Assembly (NCBI GenBank): GCA_034638255.1
Contig: JAWPGT010000001.1
Span: 248,001-312,000, forward strand
DNA: 64,000 nt
Direction of reading: 5' to 3'
DNA from: Coprinus comatus
Taxonomy: Eukaryota; Basidiomycota; Agaricomycetes; Agaricales; Agaricaceae
Part shown: piece by piece, positions 54,401 to 64,000 of the stretch
How the letters are laid out: the number at the start of each line of letters is the position of its first letter
How positions within the stretch are numbered: position 1 is the first letter of the stretch
Made by a program: the position numbers and the translations under genes
The notes under the pieces: model-generated
Seen by the model: only the letters and a program-made list of their open reading frames with translations
Databases searched by the model: none
Told to the model about the DNA's origin: nothing

Positions 54401-57078
54401 CTAGAGGTGATAACAGAGAAATGAGGCGTTTAGCAAGCGTTAAAAGAACGATGGGACGCTTCTCAAGCAGCCTCTCCAGTGCATGGCTGGGAAGGAAGCC
54501 GACAAAAGTGTCAGTTTTTGCCTTGATGTCGACATAAGAAGCAGTGTTACACAATGAGGCTGTCATGACTTAGCACCAACACTAATCGAAAAAAAAAACA
54601 TAACACACCTAAGTAACCTGCTATACCGCCAGGCTTCACAGTAAAGAGCAGCTTTGCACGAGATTTTTCCTGACGTGGTGGGATAAATTTTGTATTTGGT
54701 GATTTAACATCTTCAGTATCATTTGTAGACCCTTCTGGCAGAAGGATATCCAAGAAACCATCTATAACGTAAAATAAACCTAGGAGAAAATGAGATTGGT
54801 GTTGGAAGCAAGGAAATATGATCTATATGTACCTGCATTCACATCTCCAGCTTTGGCCAGAGAGGAACCAGCCGCATAATAAAGTATCTCAACCTCGTTA
54901 TCGAGGCCATGCATGTAATCGCCAGCGGACATGACTGAAGAAGTACCCGTCATACTTGATTCATCGTCCTTAAGATCGAGAAGAGACAGTGAACTGAAAG
55001 GCGAGTTAAAACTGGTAGAAGTGGTTGGTCTACGGACATCAACAGGTGGTAAATGAGGTGAATTATCAGCAGAGTCACTTCCACTCAAAGGGGGCTGAAG
55101 AAGTCCGATTGATTTCGCAATGCATGACATGACTTCTTCGCGAAGATCAAATTCTTCCACGGAGCATCTATTAACACTAGGAGGTACGTCTTTATTCTTC
55201 TTGGCAGAATCTCGGCGTGATAAAATCGGCGTCTTTAGGATACTATGTGTGCGACTGATAGGTCGGTAATAGTCGCCACCATTTCCTTCGGGAACGAGCA
55301 AATCACCCGCTTGTACCGTATGTCGGGGGGTTTGGACCACTGGAGAAACAGGTTTCATCCTACCGACCTTGACGGGTATTGGATTATCTGAAATCTTCCC
55401 CAGAGAAGCTGCTGAGGTCTCCTTGTTCCGCGAGACAGCAGTGGTACTGGAAGAGGTACTGGAATTATGTGAGAAATAGTCGGATCCAGCCCCGGAAGTC
55501 TCTGAGTTTGCCCCATCAAAACGATGTCGTAGATGCTGCAAGCCACCACCTTCGTAGAAAGAATTAGGTAAAGGGTGACATGCGATATCGTTGATGGCCT
55601 TTTCTGTGCGCAGTACTTCGCTAGTTAACCCAAGATACCTGTGAGCGGCATTGAAAGTGACACGGGAGAACCGTGTAAGGATGACTGCCGAGGTTTGGTG
55701 AGAGGAACAATCATTTCTGTTTTCCAGGCAACACACACCTTGGACAATATGGCCTGTGGCTTTAGGGAATTTCTTTGTCAGCCCTCTAAAGGCCTCCGCT
55801 GGGATAACAGCCAAGGTGGTATCTTCCGTAGCTCTTGCGATGACACCTTTGTGAACTTGAGTAGGACGAATAAGTCTGCTCTTGCGCGTAGTGGAAGCAG
55901 AAAAGCTAGGAGAAAACAACCCTTCCGGAGAAGTTGACGATTCCCCAGCGAGGATAGTAGAAGCAGCAGAAGATACCGATGAACGTCTTCCCCTAGCATT
56001 CGTACTTACAATAGGGTCATCAAGTGATAATTGAGAGACATCCGAATTGGCCCTTCGAAGGTTATTATGCAGATTATTCTCAGCTGCACTCGGGTGTTCG
56101 TCTGAATATTCGTCTTGCCAGCTTATTTTGACTTCCTCCGTAAACAAGCTCAGGATAGTGAAGAGGCTGGACAGCGTTCCGCCACATCCTACTTCATTGA
56201 GGAGTTGGTAACCATTCAGTTCTTCGTCATCCCAAAAGCTCTCTGATTTTTCGGTCGATTTGCCCGTCTGGGCAAAGACTTGTACCATGCCATCTATTAC
56301 ACAATAGAAACTCTTATCCTGATCCAGGGACATGCTATCTCCTGCAATCAGCCTCCGCGTCTGAATGTGCCGCGCTAATTCATGAAAGACCTAAATAAAT
56401 CCGGTCAGCACAGTACTACTTACTGCGCTTTTGCTATACGTACAGGCTTTTCTAGCTGGAGTGAGAGGGATTTAGTTAGTTATAAGTAGTAGTAACACCA
56501 GCATGTTTGACCTACAAATCCAAAGACCCGCACCGCTTGTAGGAAATCATCAAGATAATTATGGAATGTTGGAGGGGGTTCCGCTGGCATTTAACTCGAC
56601 ACTTCAAACCAGTACAGGGAGAAAGGCAATGTACTCACAGGTATTGACATCGGGGTGTAACTCGTTTACATCAGGCTTCTCTAGTGGCGGTTCCTTCAAC
56701 TGCGCATAATCATTCAAATAACGGAACCTGATCCAGTAGTTGAGCACAATTGCCGACAACACAAACATTGCCATGAAGTTCCAAAAACCCAGCTACACAA
56801 CATAAGAATCCTACTTTGCGCTTGGAGAAGAGAGTTGCATTACTCACTGTAAGTGTCATGGAATACGATAGAAGTGCATATATGCAACGGGGTATTGTGA
56901 TTGTTGTAAAGGCGATTAAAGACTTAGTCCATGACAAAAGCCACACTATGCGGATACGATTGATCAGTAACGGGATGATACGAGTATGATAGCACCCACG
57001 AATGACCCAGAAGCAAGCAGATACTAACGAAACCAATGGGTGTCGATCAAGGTTGTCTGACGCTACCTCAGCGTCCAT
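51499..57078 (-). CDS. NTE1: Lysophospholipase NTE1 (neuropathy target esterase family)
   Basis: NTE1 is an ER phospholipase B that deacylates phosphatidylcholine to glycerophosphocholine. The N-terminus [20 protein letters not shown] is followed by two transmembrane segments ([10 protein letters not shown] region and [20 protein letters not shown]). Then come cyclic-nucleotide-binding-like domains ([36 protein letters not shown] with [13 protein letters not shown]) separated by long Ser-rich linkers. The patatin domain has the oxyanion loop [15 protein letters not shown], the catalytic Ser in [17 protein letters not shown], and the Asp in LLVDGGY. Both dyad residues are intact. The tail ends in basic [14 protein letters not shown]. 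About twenty exons; full length relative to the family (about 1,500 residues). The start at 57078 fits a short luminal N-terminus. Confidence 0.95.
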
Positions 57079-57391
57079 GGTTGGAAAGAAGATGGGAGGA
57101 GAGCAATGTTCCGTGAGCACAAAGATATTTGCTTATACGGTCCAGACAAAGCACGGAGAGCCTTTGCTCGGACGTTCATAAATCATTTTGAGCGTACACA
57201 GGCGGAACGCCCTAGAGCGCACGTGGTCTAAAGACTAACATAACTGTGATGTGATCAAAATCGAGTATGAAACGAGAATGTTCTGATTTAATTATGTACT
57301 AGGTATACACCACACGTTCTGATTTCCTATGTATATAGGGTACAATAAACAACCCTGCTGCCCATCAATGGAAATTCTTGTGCTCCAGAAG
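57079..57391. other. Intergenic region
   Basis: About 310 bp between the NTE1 start and the isocitrate-lyase-like stop, same strand. Nothing recognised. Confidence 0.5.
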
Positions 57392-59791
57392 TTAGAAGGA
57401 GTGCTCTGTGGAATCCTTCCCAATAGCTGATGTACTGGAAGAGCCGGATGAGACGGTTTGTAAGATCTTGTCGATATAGTTGGCACCGCTCCTATAATGG
57501 TTGTTGTTCATCATTACATACTGACTTGAAAAAACGAAAAAAAGAAAAGAAAACAACGTTCACATACCATTTCTGATGGGTAAGGACATCACAACCAATC
57601 TCCTTCTCCTTGCGTTGGATCAGATTGACATATGCAAGCATACCCTCTTCCTTATAACGGGCAGCAAGCTCGGCTAACGGGATACTTAGGTAGCGGTAAT
57701 GACAAAAGCCTGAACTACATACCAGTGGTCACGGCATTGCTGTGCAACCCTGCAAGAGAAATCAACTGGAGGACGAAACTGACAATACATAGTCAGGAGG
57801 GTATGAGTATAACGATAAGGTCATTGCATACCCTTCTTTACCAAGCTCCCAAATAAAGTTCTTGAGGTCCGCATCTAGTTTACGTTAGCTTTCTATCTTA
57901 GTGGGCTCATAAACGGCGTACCGGAGAATCCGTGTTGCGACCAATTGAAACTGGGGCTCAGGTTATAAACGAACCATCTAGAGACTGAAGTGAATTCATG
58001 CTCAAAAATCTGTAAGAGTTTGTTGACAGACTTTCCGGGGTATTTCTCGCGAATCTTCCTAGCAAAATAACGAGCTTGTTCAAGGTCTGGTGCCTTGGTT
58101 TCCAGCCATAGGAGGTCAGCATAGGGAGCAAACGTCATAGTACGTTTAATTGCGGCCTACGGACCGTCGGTCAGACATCTCGACGAAGGCCCATACATGA
58201 TGAACTTGCCTCAACGCCACCGGTATAGTGATAATAACCCTCCCTTGTCCGAGGGACTAGTTTATTTGTTATTCATGAAGCGAAGAAAAGACCAGGGTCG
58301 TTACTTACGATCGCAATCCCAGTAGATAGATTCGCCGAGAACATCAGCAGCAACTGCTCTAGCATCTGTGTTTGACTTTCCATCGACAGCAGTGAGGTAA
58401 GCTTGATAAACGGAGTTCTTGTCCTTGATAGTATCCTTGTTTTGGATAGCCTTCTCAACAGCTTCACAAAAGATATGTTTCAGATTGCAATAAAATAGCT
58501 CAAATGAATAGCACTCACCCTGGTTAAAAGTGCACATATCGTGCCTTTTGGTCCATGAATGTTCCAGTTTGTCCACTTCAGCACCAGTTGCGCCATTGGC
58601 TTCTGCATCAGATAATGTTTGGGCCAATGAAACGGAGCCTTTAATGGTCGTTCCCAATATAAACTCATGGTCGGCGACGTCGATATTTGAAGATAAAAGT
58701 TTCCCTGACTCAGAATCGGTTCGAGCAATTAAAAGCATTGTAGACTTGAGCAAATCAAGTTGGAAACGAGAAGCAATCAATCGAGAAACATGAGTTGAAG
58801 TTGGGACCAGGACCTTTCCACCAAGATGACCACACTAGATAAATTCTTGCTTTGGTTAACGTTCTTCCTCACACACGTCAGACTCACCTTTTTGCCACCA
58901 TGTAACTGGTCTTCAAGATGTATGCCAGCTGCACCCTAGTAATAAGCTCAGCACGACTGTAATCAACTTTAAGAATCAGAATGCTATTCACAGATTCCGC
59001 GAAGAGCTTAACAAGCTTCATTACAGCGGAGAGACCACCGTGACTGTCGGGCTTTGGTCAGTTTTGGTACTTGAGGAATGTCGTCGTTCACTTGCCCAGT
59101 ATCACCATCGGCAATAATAGGCCTCAGGTAGTCGATATACTCCATCTTTTTACGTTGCTCGGGAGCTACTGACATGCGCTCATCATAATGTTTCTTGTCG
59201 TGCAACAGTTGAGAACGGAAAATCCGGTGGACTTGATTGGGCACGGTGGTGTATGGATAGTCACTAAAGCCTCAGGTTTTCAGTTATCTTCAGAGGCGTA
59301 GTTCCAAGAAAGACGCACCCAAGGTCAGGACCAACCTCATTATTACCAGTAGTCAATACGCTGGAGCAAGCCCAGCCAGAGACGTACACAACCTCTTGAT
59401 GCCGGGCCATTTGCGTCATCTGTACCGGATCTATTGCACCCATAGTATGTACAGGCCTTCCTTCATCCGCGGCCTTGCTGAGCACTCCGTGCAGTTTATC
59501 TGCCAGCAGCGTTCCGGGGAGTGGTAGGATGGGGAGTGACCCCTGCTTCAAAGCTACCGCGGAAGGGTCATAAGGTCTTTTGATATCCTTGAAACGAGGC
59601 TGCGCGAAGAAATCGGCCATCTCATGTGTACGTGCCGCGAGTTGTGCATCTTCTTCCTGTAGTGAAGGTTGTGTTAATGGGAGAGGTGAAATGCTGAGTA
59701 TCTGGTTGCTATTAGAAGACATCATGCGACAGGTTGCAGATCTTGTGATAGTTGTTGCACACAGTGTCAAGCCAGACCTAGCACGTAACAT
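57392..59791 (-). CDS. Mitochondrial isocitrate lyase family enzyme, probably 2-methylisocitrate lyase
   Basis: The family cleaves isocitrate to glyoxylate plus succinate, or 2-methylisocitrate to pyruvate plus succinate. The start [20 protein letters not shown] then CRMMSSNSN is rich in Arg/Ser/Thr and lacks acidic residues, a likely mitochondrial presequence; glyoxylate-cycle isocitrate lyase normally lacks one. Core motifs: [58 protein letters not shown] with the catalytic Cys of [22 protein letters not shown] and KYFAR-type [17 protein letters not shown]. The end is [29 protein letters not shown] resembles the mitochondrial methylisocitrate-lyase branch (methylcitrate cycle, propionate use), but this is from memory of the family and not proven. 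About nine exons; full length near 570 residues. Confidence 0.9.
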
Positions 59792-61244
59792 GTTGGGAAA
59801 CAAGTTACAGAACTAAAGGGAGGATAGTTGTGCCCACAGGTTGATGGTCGGCAATGTGATTTGTGAGTGTGCGCACTGTGAACTAAATACGGTTAGGAGG
59901 GAAAATAGGAGGGTCGGGGACTAGCGGATGATTGCCGAGAACCGGACCAATGTCTACATCTATACTCCAACACTTTACCCTCCACATTACTTAGAGATGG
60001 TGGGGAAAGGAATATAATTGAAAGAAAAAAACCTGCTCTTAATATTACCTCTGATTTGACTTTGGCTCCATTTCTTTCCGTTCTCAGTGACTGCTTCCAT
60101 TGTACACGCGTCTAAAATAACACAACTTCCTGTATTACTGATGTCTGTGTCGGGTCATCTTTTTGGCATCACAACCAAGTACTAAATGACGGGCAACCAC
60201 ATACCTTGCCTATCATGTGCTCGATGTGCTTTGCACACTGCCCCCAGATGCTTAGTGAAAAATCATCTGTACCTCATGTTAACTGAATAGGTATATTAAC
60301 TTCCATAGCTGGATCAGAAACTACAGAAGAATAATGGTCGATGACAATGTGAATATGCATACTTAACTATATGTATGGAAATATGGAATTCGACCATCCG
60401 CAGTGGCCGGTTGCTTCTTCCGAAGTTTGTCAGGAGATTGACATTCGATTACAAACATGAATTTGTACTAGAAAAACGCCAAGTGCCCATATAGTTGGAT
60501 GTCAAAATGGAGGATTAATAGGATTAAGACGAAAAATCGAGCTTCTAGTAAGCCCAGTAGTACTATACTATTGAACAAGCTGTAGGAGATCATATGGCTA
60601 CGATTGAGCCCTTGTGCTTCATGTCCTAAATTTTTGAGATCAACACGTCACAACAATGGAAACTGGTTTTGCGGTATGTTGTGTAGCTGAGGTAATAATA
60701 TTGATTTCAGCCACTGCTTTGAAGCGGCGTGGTAAAAAAGCAATGGTGCAGGCAGAGTGATCCGAAATAATGTACATTGGCGTAGAAATGGCAGAGTGCT
60801 GCTCCTCTAATACCCTATCTTGAAATGGGCAGGATATTAGCCTGAGCCAATCTTGGGTAAGCGGTGCAATGTGTGATTGGAAGAAATGCGTGGGAGAAGA
60901 AGAAAGAGACAGTGAACATGTGTATTTTGATGCGCTATTTTGGGACAGATTCGCGAAGAGCAATGTGTGAAGCTTGTGAAGGTTGGAGGACGGAATATGC
61001 GAGGGAAGCTAGAGTTTTCTTTTCAATTAGGGGTATGTGACTGCGAGCACGCCGGGAACGAAAGGGCGCCACGACACGGAAATTTGTCAGATCCAAGGAG
61101 CAAGAGCAGGGGATGGAGCGGATCAGGCGTGGGGAGGATTTGGCAGGCAGCCCTGGAAGGACGCATGGCTTGGACTTCTTGCAGTAACACCGAGGATATC
61201 TCCTCCTTATAATCCCACAGACATGATCTTTCTTCATCATTGCC
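59792..61244. other. Intergenic region, divergent genes
   Basis: About 1.45 kb between two start codons on opposite strands. A minus-strand open frame at 60640-60963 is low-complexity Ser-rich and not convincing. The region is AT-rich near 60280-60560. No RNA gene or repeat recognised. Confidence 0.5.
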
Positions 61245-62288
61245 ATGGACTCCTACAGAGCTGCAAAGACCACTCTTCTGCATGCTGCCCTCGCTGCTGT
61301 GTCCCCCGACGTCGCAGCTCTTGACCACATCATCCGCACACCGGCCAGGCTCCCCACAGAACTCCTCCTGCTTATCCGTACTCATCTCTTCACCGCAGTC
61401 ACCACTCAACTCTACCTCGACTCTACTCGTGCTCTTGCAGAGTATGAGCTCGAACTCCAGAGCCTCCTTTGTCCAGACTGCATCTCATACAACCATGATA
61501 TTTACGGCCCCGATATCTGGCAATGGCAGCAGTTCTCTGGACCTTGTGCTTGCCTTCAGTCAGGTAATGACGAACACAGCCATATGTTGAACCCCCAGCA
61601 GTTCGCTAATCCCCACCACTGGCTCGAACACCATCTCTCTCTTCAGGCCTCCCGTCTCCTTGCTGCCCACTCAACCACTCAACCATCCCCTCAACTTTCT
61701 ATATGGGACGTCGTCGCTCATGTCCTCAACCGATATCATTGCGAACCTGTCAGAGACGATCTCGATGACTACTCCTGGATACAGAGCTCGTCATCCAATG
61801 GAATAAACATCTATTACCACCGTCGACTTCTCGAGTACTATGGTTCCCTGAGAGTCATAAAAACTCCACCCGTCGTACACATCCGGCCTTCTGCAAACGC
61901 TTTATGCATGTACGAAAACCAAGGTATCGGCGAGGTTGGCGAAACGGGGGATACGTTTCGTAGTCAGGTCATCGTTGGCCGGGTAATCCAAGATCTCGGT
62001 CTTAAATCTGAGCTCAAAGACGTGTTCAGCCTCTCGAGGGAATTCCCCCAATCACACATCTCCTGGGCGGCTTGTAGAAATGGAGCTTCCTCTGATAAGT
62101 CTCTCTCGCAATCTACCTTACTCTTCCACCTTTACACGTCCCCCGCACTCCAATGCGTGCTCAAGACCTACAGCGTCGTATCCTCTGTCCTCGCTGCATT
62201 CATATCCATGCCTATGACCATCGCCACTATCGCCCTCACAGTTTTATGCTTTTATTCTCGTCCGGTTGCGCTTCGTGTGGGGGTATGA
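61245..62288 (+). CDS. Intronless tail-anchored protein of unknown function with F-box-like N-terminus
   Basis: A single open frame of 347 codons starting MDSYRAAKTTLLHAALAAVS. Near residue 33 ARLPTELLLLIRTHLF resembles the start of an F-box helix. A Cys-rich stretch follows, LCPDCISYNHDIYGPDIWQW then GPCACL, which could bind zinc. The middle has ISWAACRNG and several Tyr/Arg-rich patches. A strong hydrophobic segment at about residues 316-338 (SVLAAFISMPMTIATIALTV) sits close to the C-terminus, suggesting a tail anchor. It is C-rich, with many Leu CTC/CTT and Ser TCC codons, and has no introns, unlike nearly all neighbours. I recognise it only as a type of conserved basidiomycete protein; no function is assigned. 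Confidence 0.75.
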   Translation: MDSYRAAKTTLLHAALAAVSPDVAALDHIIRTPARLPTELLLLIRTHLFTAVTTQLYLDSTRALAEYELELQSLLCPDCISYNHDIYGPDIWQWQQFSGPCACLQSGNDEHSHMLNPQQFANPHHWLEHHLSLQASRLLAAHSTTQPSPQLSIWDVVAHVLNRYHCEPVRDDLDDYSWIQSSSSNGINIYYHRRLLEYYGSLRVIKTPPVVHIRPSANALCMYENQGIGEVGETGDTFRSQVIVGRVIQDLGLKSELKDVFSLSREFPQSHISWAACRNGASSDKSLSQSTLLFHLYTSPALQCVLKTYSVVSSVLAAFISMPMTIATIALTVLCFYSRPVALRVGV

Positions 62289-64000
62289 TGGTGATGGTGA
62301 ATTATGTATGGCCATTTAGCTCATGTTACTCCATTTGGGTACCGATGTGGCACAGGGGGTTTTGATCCTTGGCATCGATGAGGTTTCCTGCAGCAAAGTC
62401 TGGAGGCCTATACTTCTTGTATGTCCATGGACATTACAGAGACATGCTCTGAAATCAATCCGTGACAGAGGGATAAATTTTCGATGAGTTGGTAGTTTTT
62501 CCAAACACTTTATGATTTTTTCAACAAGCAATTTGCATAGCACAATGATGAATGTACTTTTATGTTTTTCTTCGGTTTTCTCTTAGACAGCTCTGATATA
62601 ACGGATAACGAACGGATAGTTACATGGTCGGAATACATCATATGTTTGAAGATTCTCGTATATCATCGATCGATCTCAAAAGTCCTCCGATATATATTGA
62701 TTACATACGTAGCCTAAATGATCTCCTCGGTGACGAGTTATATCAATCCATCAATCGGTTCGCTCCTTTCCAGAACTTAAGTTATATTAAAGTCCAAATG
62801 ACCCTGGGTTTATTTAGTAGATGTAAATAAGCGTTTGCGTACAGAGGATGGCAGAGTATACTAGCACTCTGGGACATCGAAAAAAAAAAAATGGACTCAA
62901 TTGCGTTTGAGAGACACTGGCAGGGTCAACCTTATTATAAGAACAACAGCCCAGAGTGGTAACGATGCAAACAACAACGCTATGTCTGTTGATCAGATTT
63001 ATTACATTGGTCGGTGATAATAGAATAGATATGCTATCAGCCGCGCACACCATGGAGGTAACTATGTACTAGTACAAAGACTAGGGATAAATCATTAATC
63101 AATATCATTGACCCCAGATTGACCCTCCCGCTGCTTATCAGTCACTAATATCAGTTACTAATATCAACTAATATCTCCCGTTCCTCACCCGTTGTTTTCT
63201 TCTATCGAACACAATCGGTGGTCACGACGTTCCATATGTGCGGATTATCCCCTCTATAGATCTCATCAACGAAAAAGACCCTCGTGTTACAGCCAGACCG
63301 ATCGGGTCAACGAAACATCTTCAAATTTGGTTTACTCTCCATCCCAGACGCGTTTGGATTTATACTACACAAGTTTCTTGGAACTAAACGGTGATGATGT
63401 ATAAGGACGTATTGAATGGAATCAGTCAGGTATGTATCAGTTCCATGATATATCTGACATGCGAGCATCCTCCCTGGCATCATCAACAAGTGTCTCGAGG
63501 TGTCTCGGCTTTAACTGGATAATACCGATATACCGATGTGTCACAAGACGAATCATTTTAAAAAGGGTAATGTGGAAAACAACATTCAAGCGCCCAGGCA
63601 AGGCCCAAAGGGCAGTTCAGATAGTCATTAAAATGAATACACTTGGGCCCTGAGCCTGAGGAATCAGGATGGCATAGTGTCATCATCACGTATTATCTCG
63701 TATTATCATTGTTCCATTAAATGGTTTCCTTTCTAAGTAATTAGCAGTTAACTTAGAGAATTATCACTCGATCAGAACGTGTCGATCATATCTGATCTGA
63801 TCTAAGCAACCTATGTTCAAACATTCATGTAGTGCACAGAGTCCGAACGTGAGTGACTTAGTCACCTTAGGTCATGGTTTCTTTCTGAACGGTGAATGTG
63901 GTCCCTTATACACAGACAGAAGGATGGTCCCAGATATTAAACACCTCCCCATTTCTGACACCGGCGTTTCGCCGGTTTGACGCGGACCTTGACTAAATTA
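62289..64000. other. Gene-poor right end of window
   Basis: About 1.7 kb with no convincing coding sequence. It contains a short sequence TGACTTAGTCACCT at 63854-63867 that also occurs in the tandem repeat near 4760, and a perfect hairpin at 63960-63976. The region may be the edge of a repeat or transposon continuing beyond the window. Confidence 0.5.
63960..63976. repeat. Perfect GC-rich hairpin ACCGGCG-TTT-CGCCGGT
   Basis: A 7-bp perfect stem with a 3-base loop, much more GC-rich than the surrounding DNA. It lies 24 bases from the window end. It could be part of a transposon terminus or a Helitron-like 3' hairpin, but the rest of any element is outside the window. Confidence 0.5.

Noticed and set aside
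60640..60963. Minus-strand open frame of 107 codons
   Set aside because: Ser-rich with no domain or splice partners; judged a chance frame in a promoter region.

Overview
The window looks like nuclear DNA of a filamentous basidiomycete, most likely a mushroom-forming Agaricomycete. Nearly every gene is cut by many very short introns (about 45-65 bp, GT-AG), the genes are closely packed on both strands, and several protein types are typical of Basidiomycota: an ArmH/Rdc2-like flavin halogenase, a small YABBY/HMG-like protein, a PalI-type membrane protein and several fungal proteins of unknown function. I saw no tRNA, rRNA, CRISPR array or bacterial-type operon. I do not name a species. About 24 protein-coding genes are supported. 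Most models were rebuilt by joining exons by eye on splice signals, reading phase and family motifs.

Layout. 1-4.4 kb: the 3' end of a DEAH-box RNA helicase, a nicotinamidase, and a small single-pass membrane protein (family copy A). 4.6-5.0 kb: a degenerate ~60 bp tandem repeat with a possible hAT-type end. 5.4-11.2 kb: three secreted-protein genes in a row on the minus strand, namely two duplicated intradiol-dioxygenase-like genes and a GH27 alpha-galactosidase. 11.7-15.1 kb: exonuclease V and a Ctr-type copper transporter. 15.2-22.6 kb, minus strand: an Ark/Prk protein kinase, a RidA-like deaminase and the ribosomal-protein import adaptor SYO1. 22.71-23.04 kb: a MITE-like element with long inverted repeats. 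23.3-31.2 kb, minus strand: a membrane protein with PPxY and PSAP motifs, the SIN3 corepressor, and membrane-protein family copy B. 31.6-33.3 kb: a PalI/Rim9 pH-sensing protein. 33.5-38.1 kb, minus strand: a secreted agmatinase-like ureohydrolase and a methyltransferase.

38.6-40.2 kb: a tight divergent pair of RNA-processing genes, the splicing factor SF3B5 (six tiny exons) and the exosome cofactor LRP1/RRP47. 40.3-42.6 kb: the halogenase. 44.1-59.8 kb, minus strand: an F-box/LRR protein ending in a CaaX box, a YABBY-like small protein, VPS33, the phospholipase NTE1 and a mitochondrial (methyl)isocitrate lyase. 61.2-62.3 kb: an intronless, tail-anchored protein of unknown function. The last 1.7 kb shows no gene and ends in a perfect GC-rich hairpin.

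Most of the window is conserved housekeeping. The more interesting parts are a paralogous membrane-protein pair recognised by shared intron positions and a shared C-terminal motif, the secreted trio with unusual metal-ligand positions in two members, an orphan halogenase, ultra-small exons (3, 6, 16 and 17 coding bases), the CaaX F-box protein, and two non-coding repeat elements. I did not find a clear new multi-gene defence or biosynthetic system.
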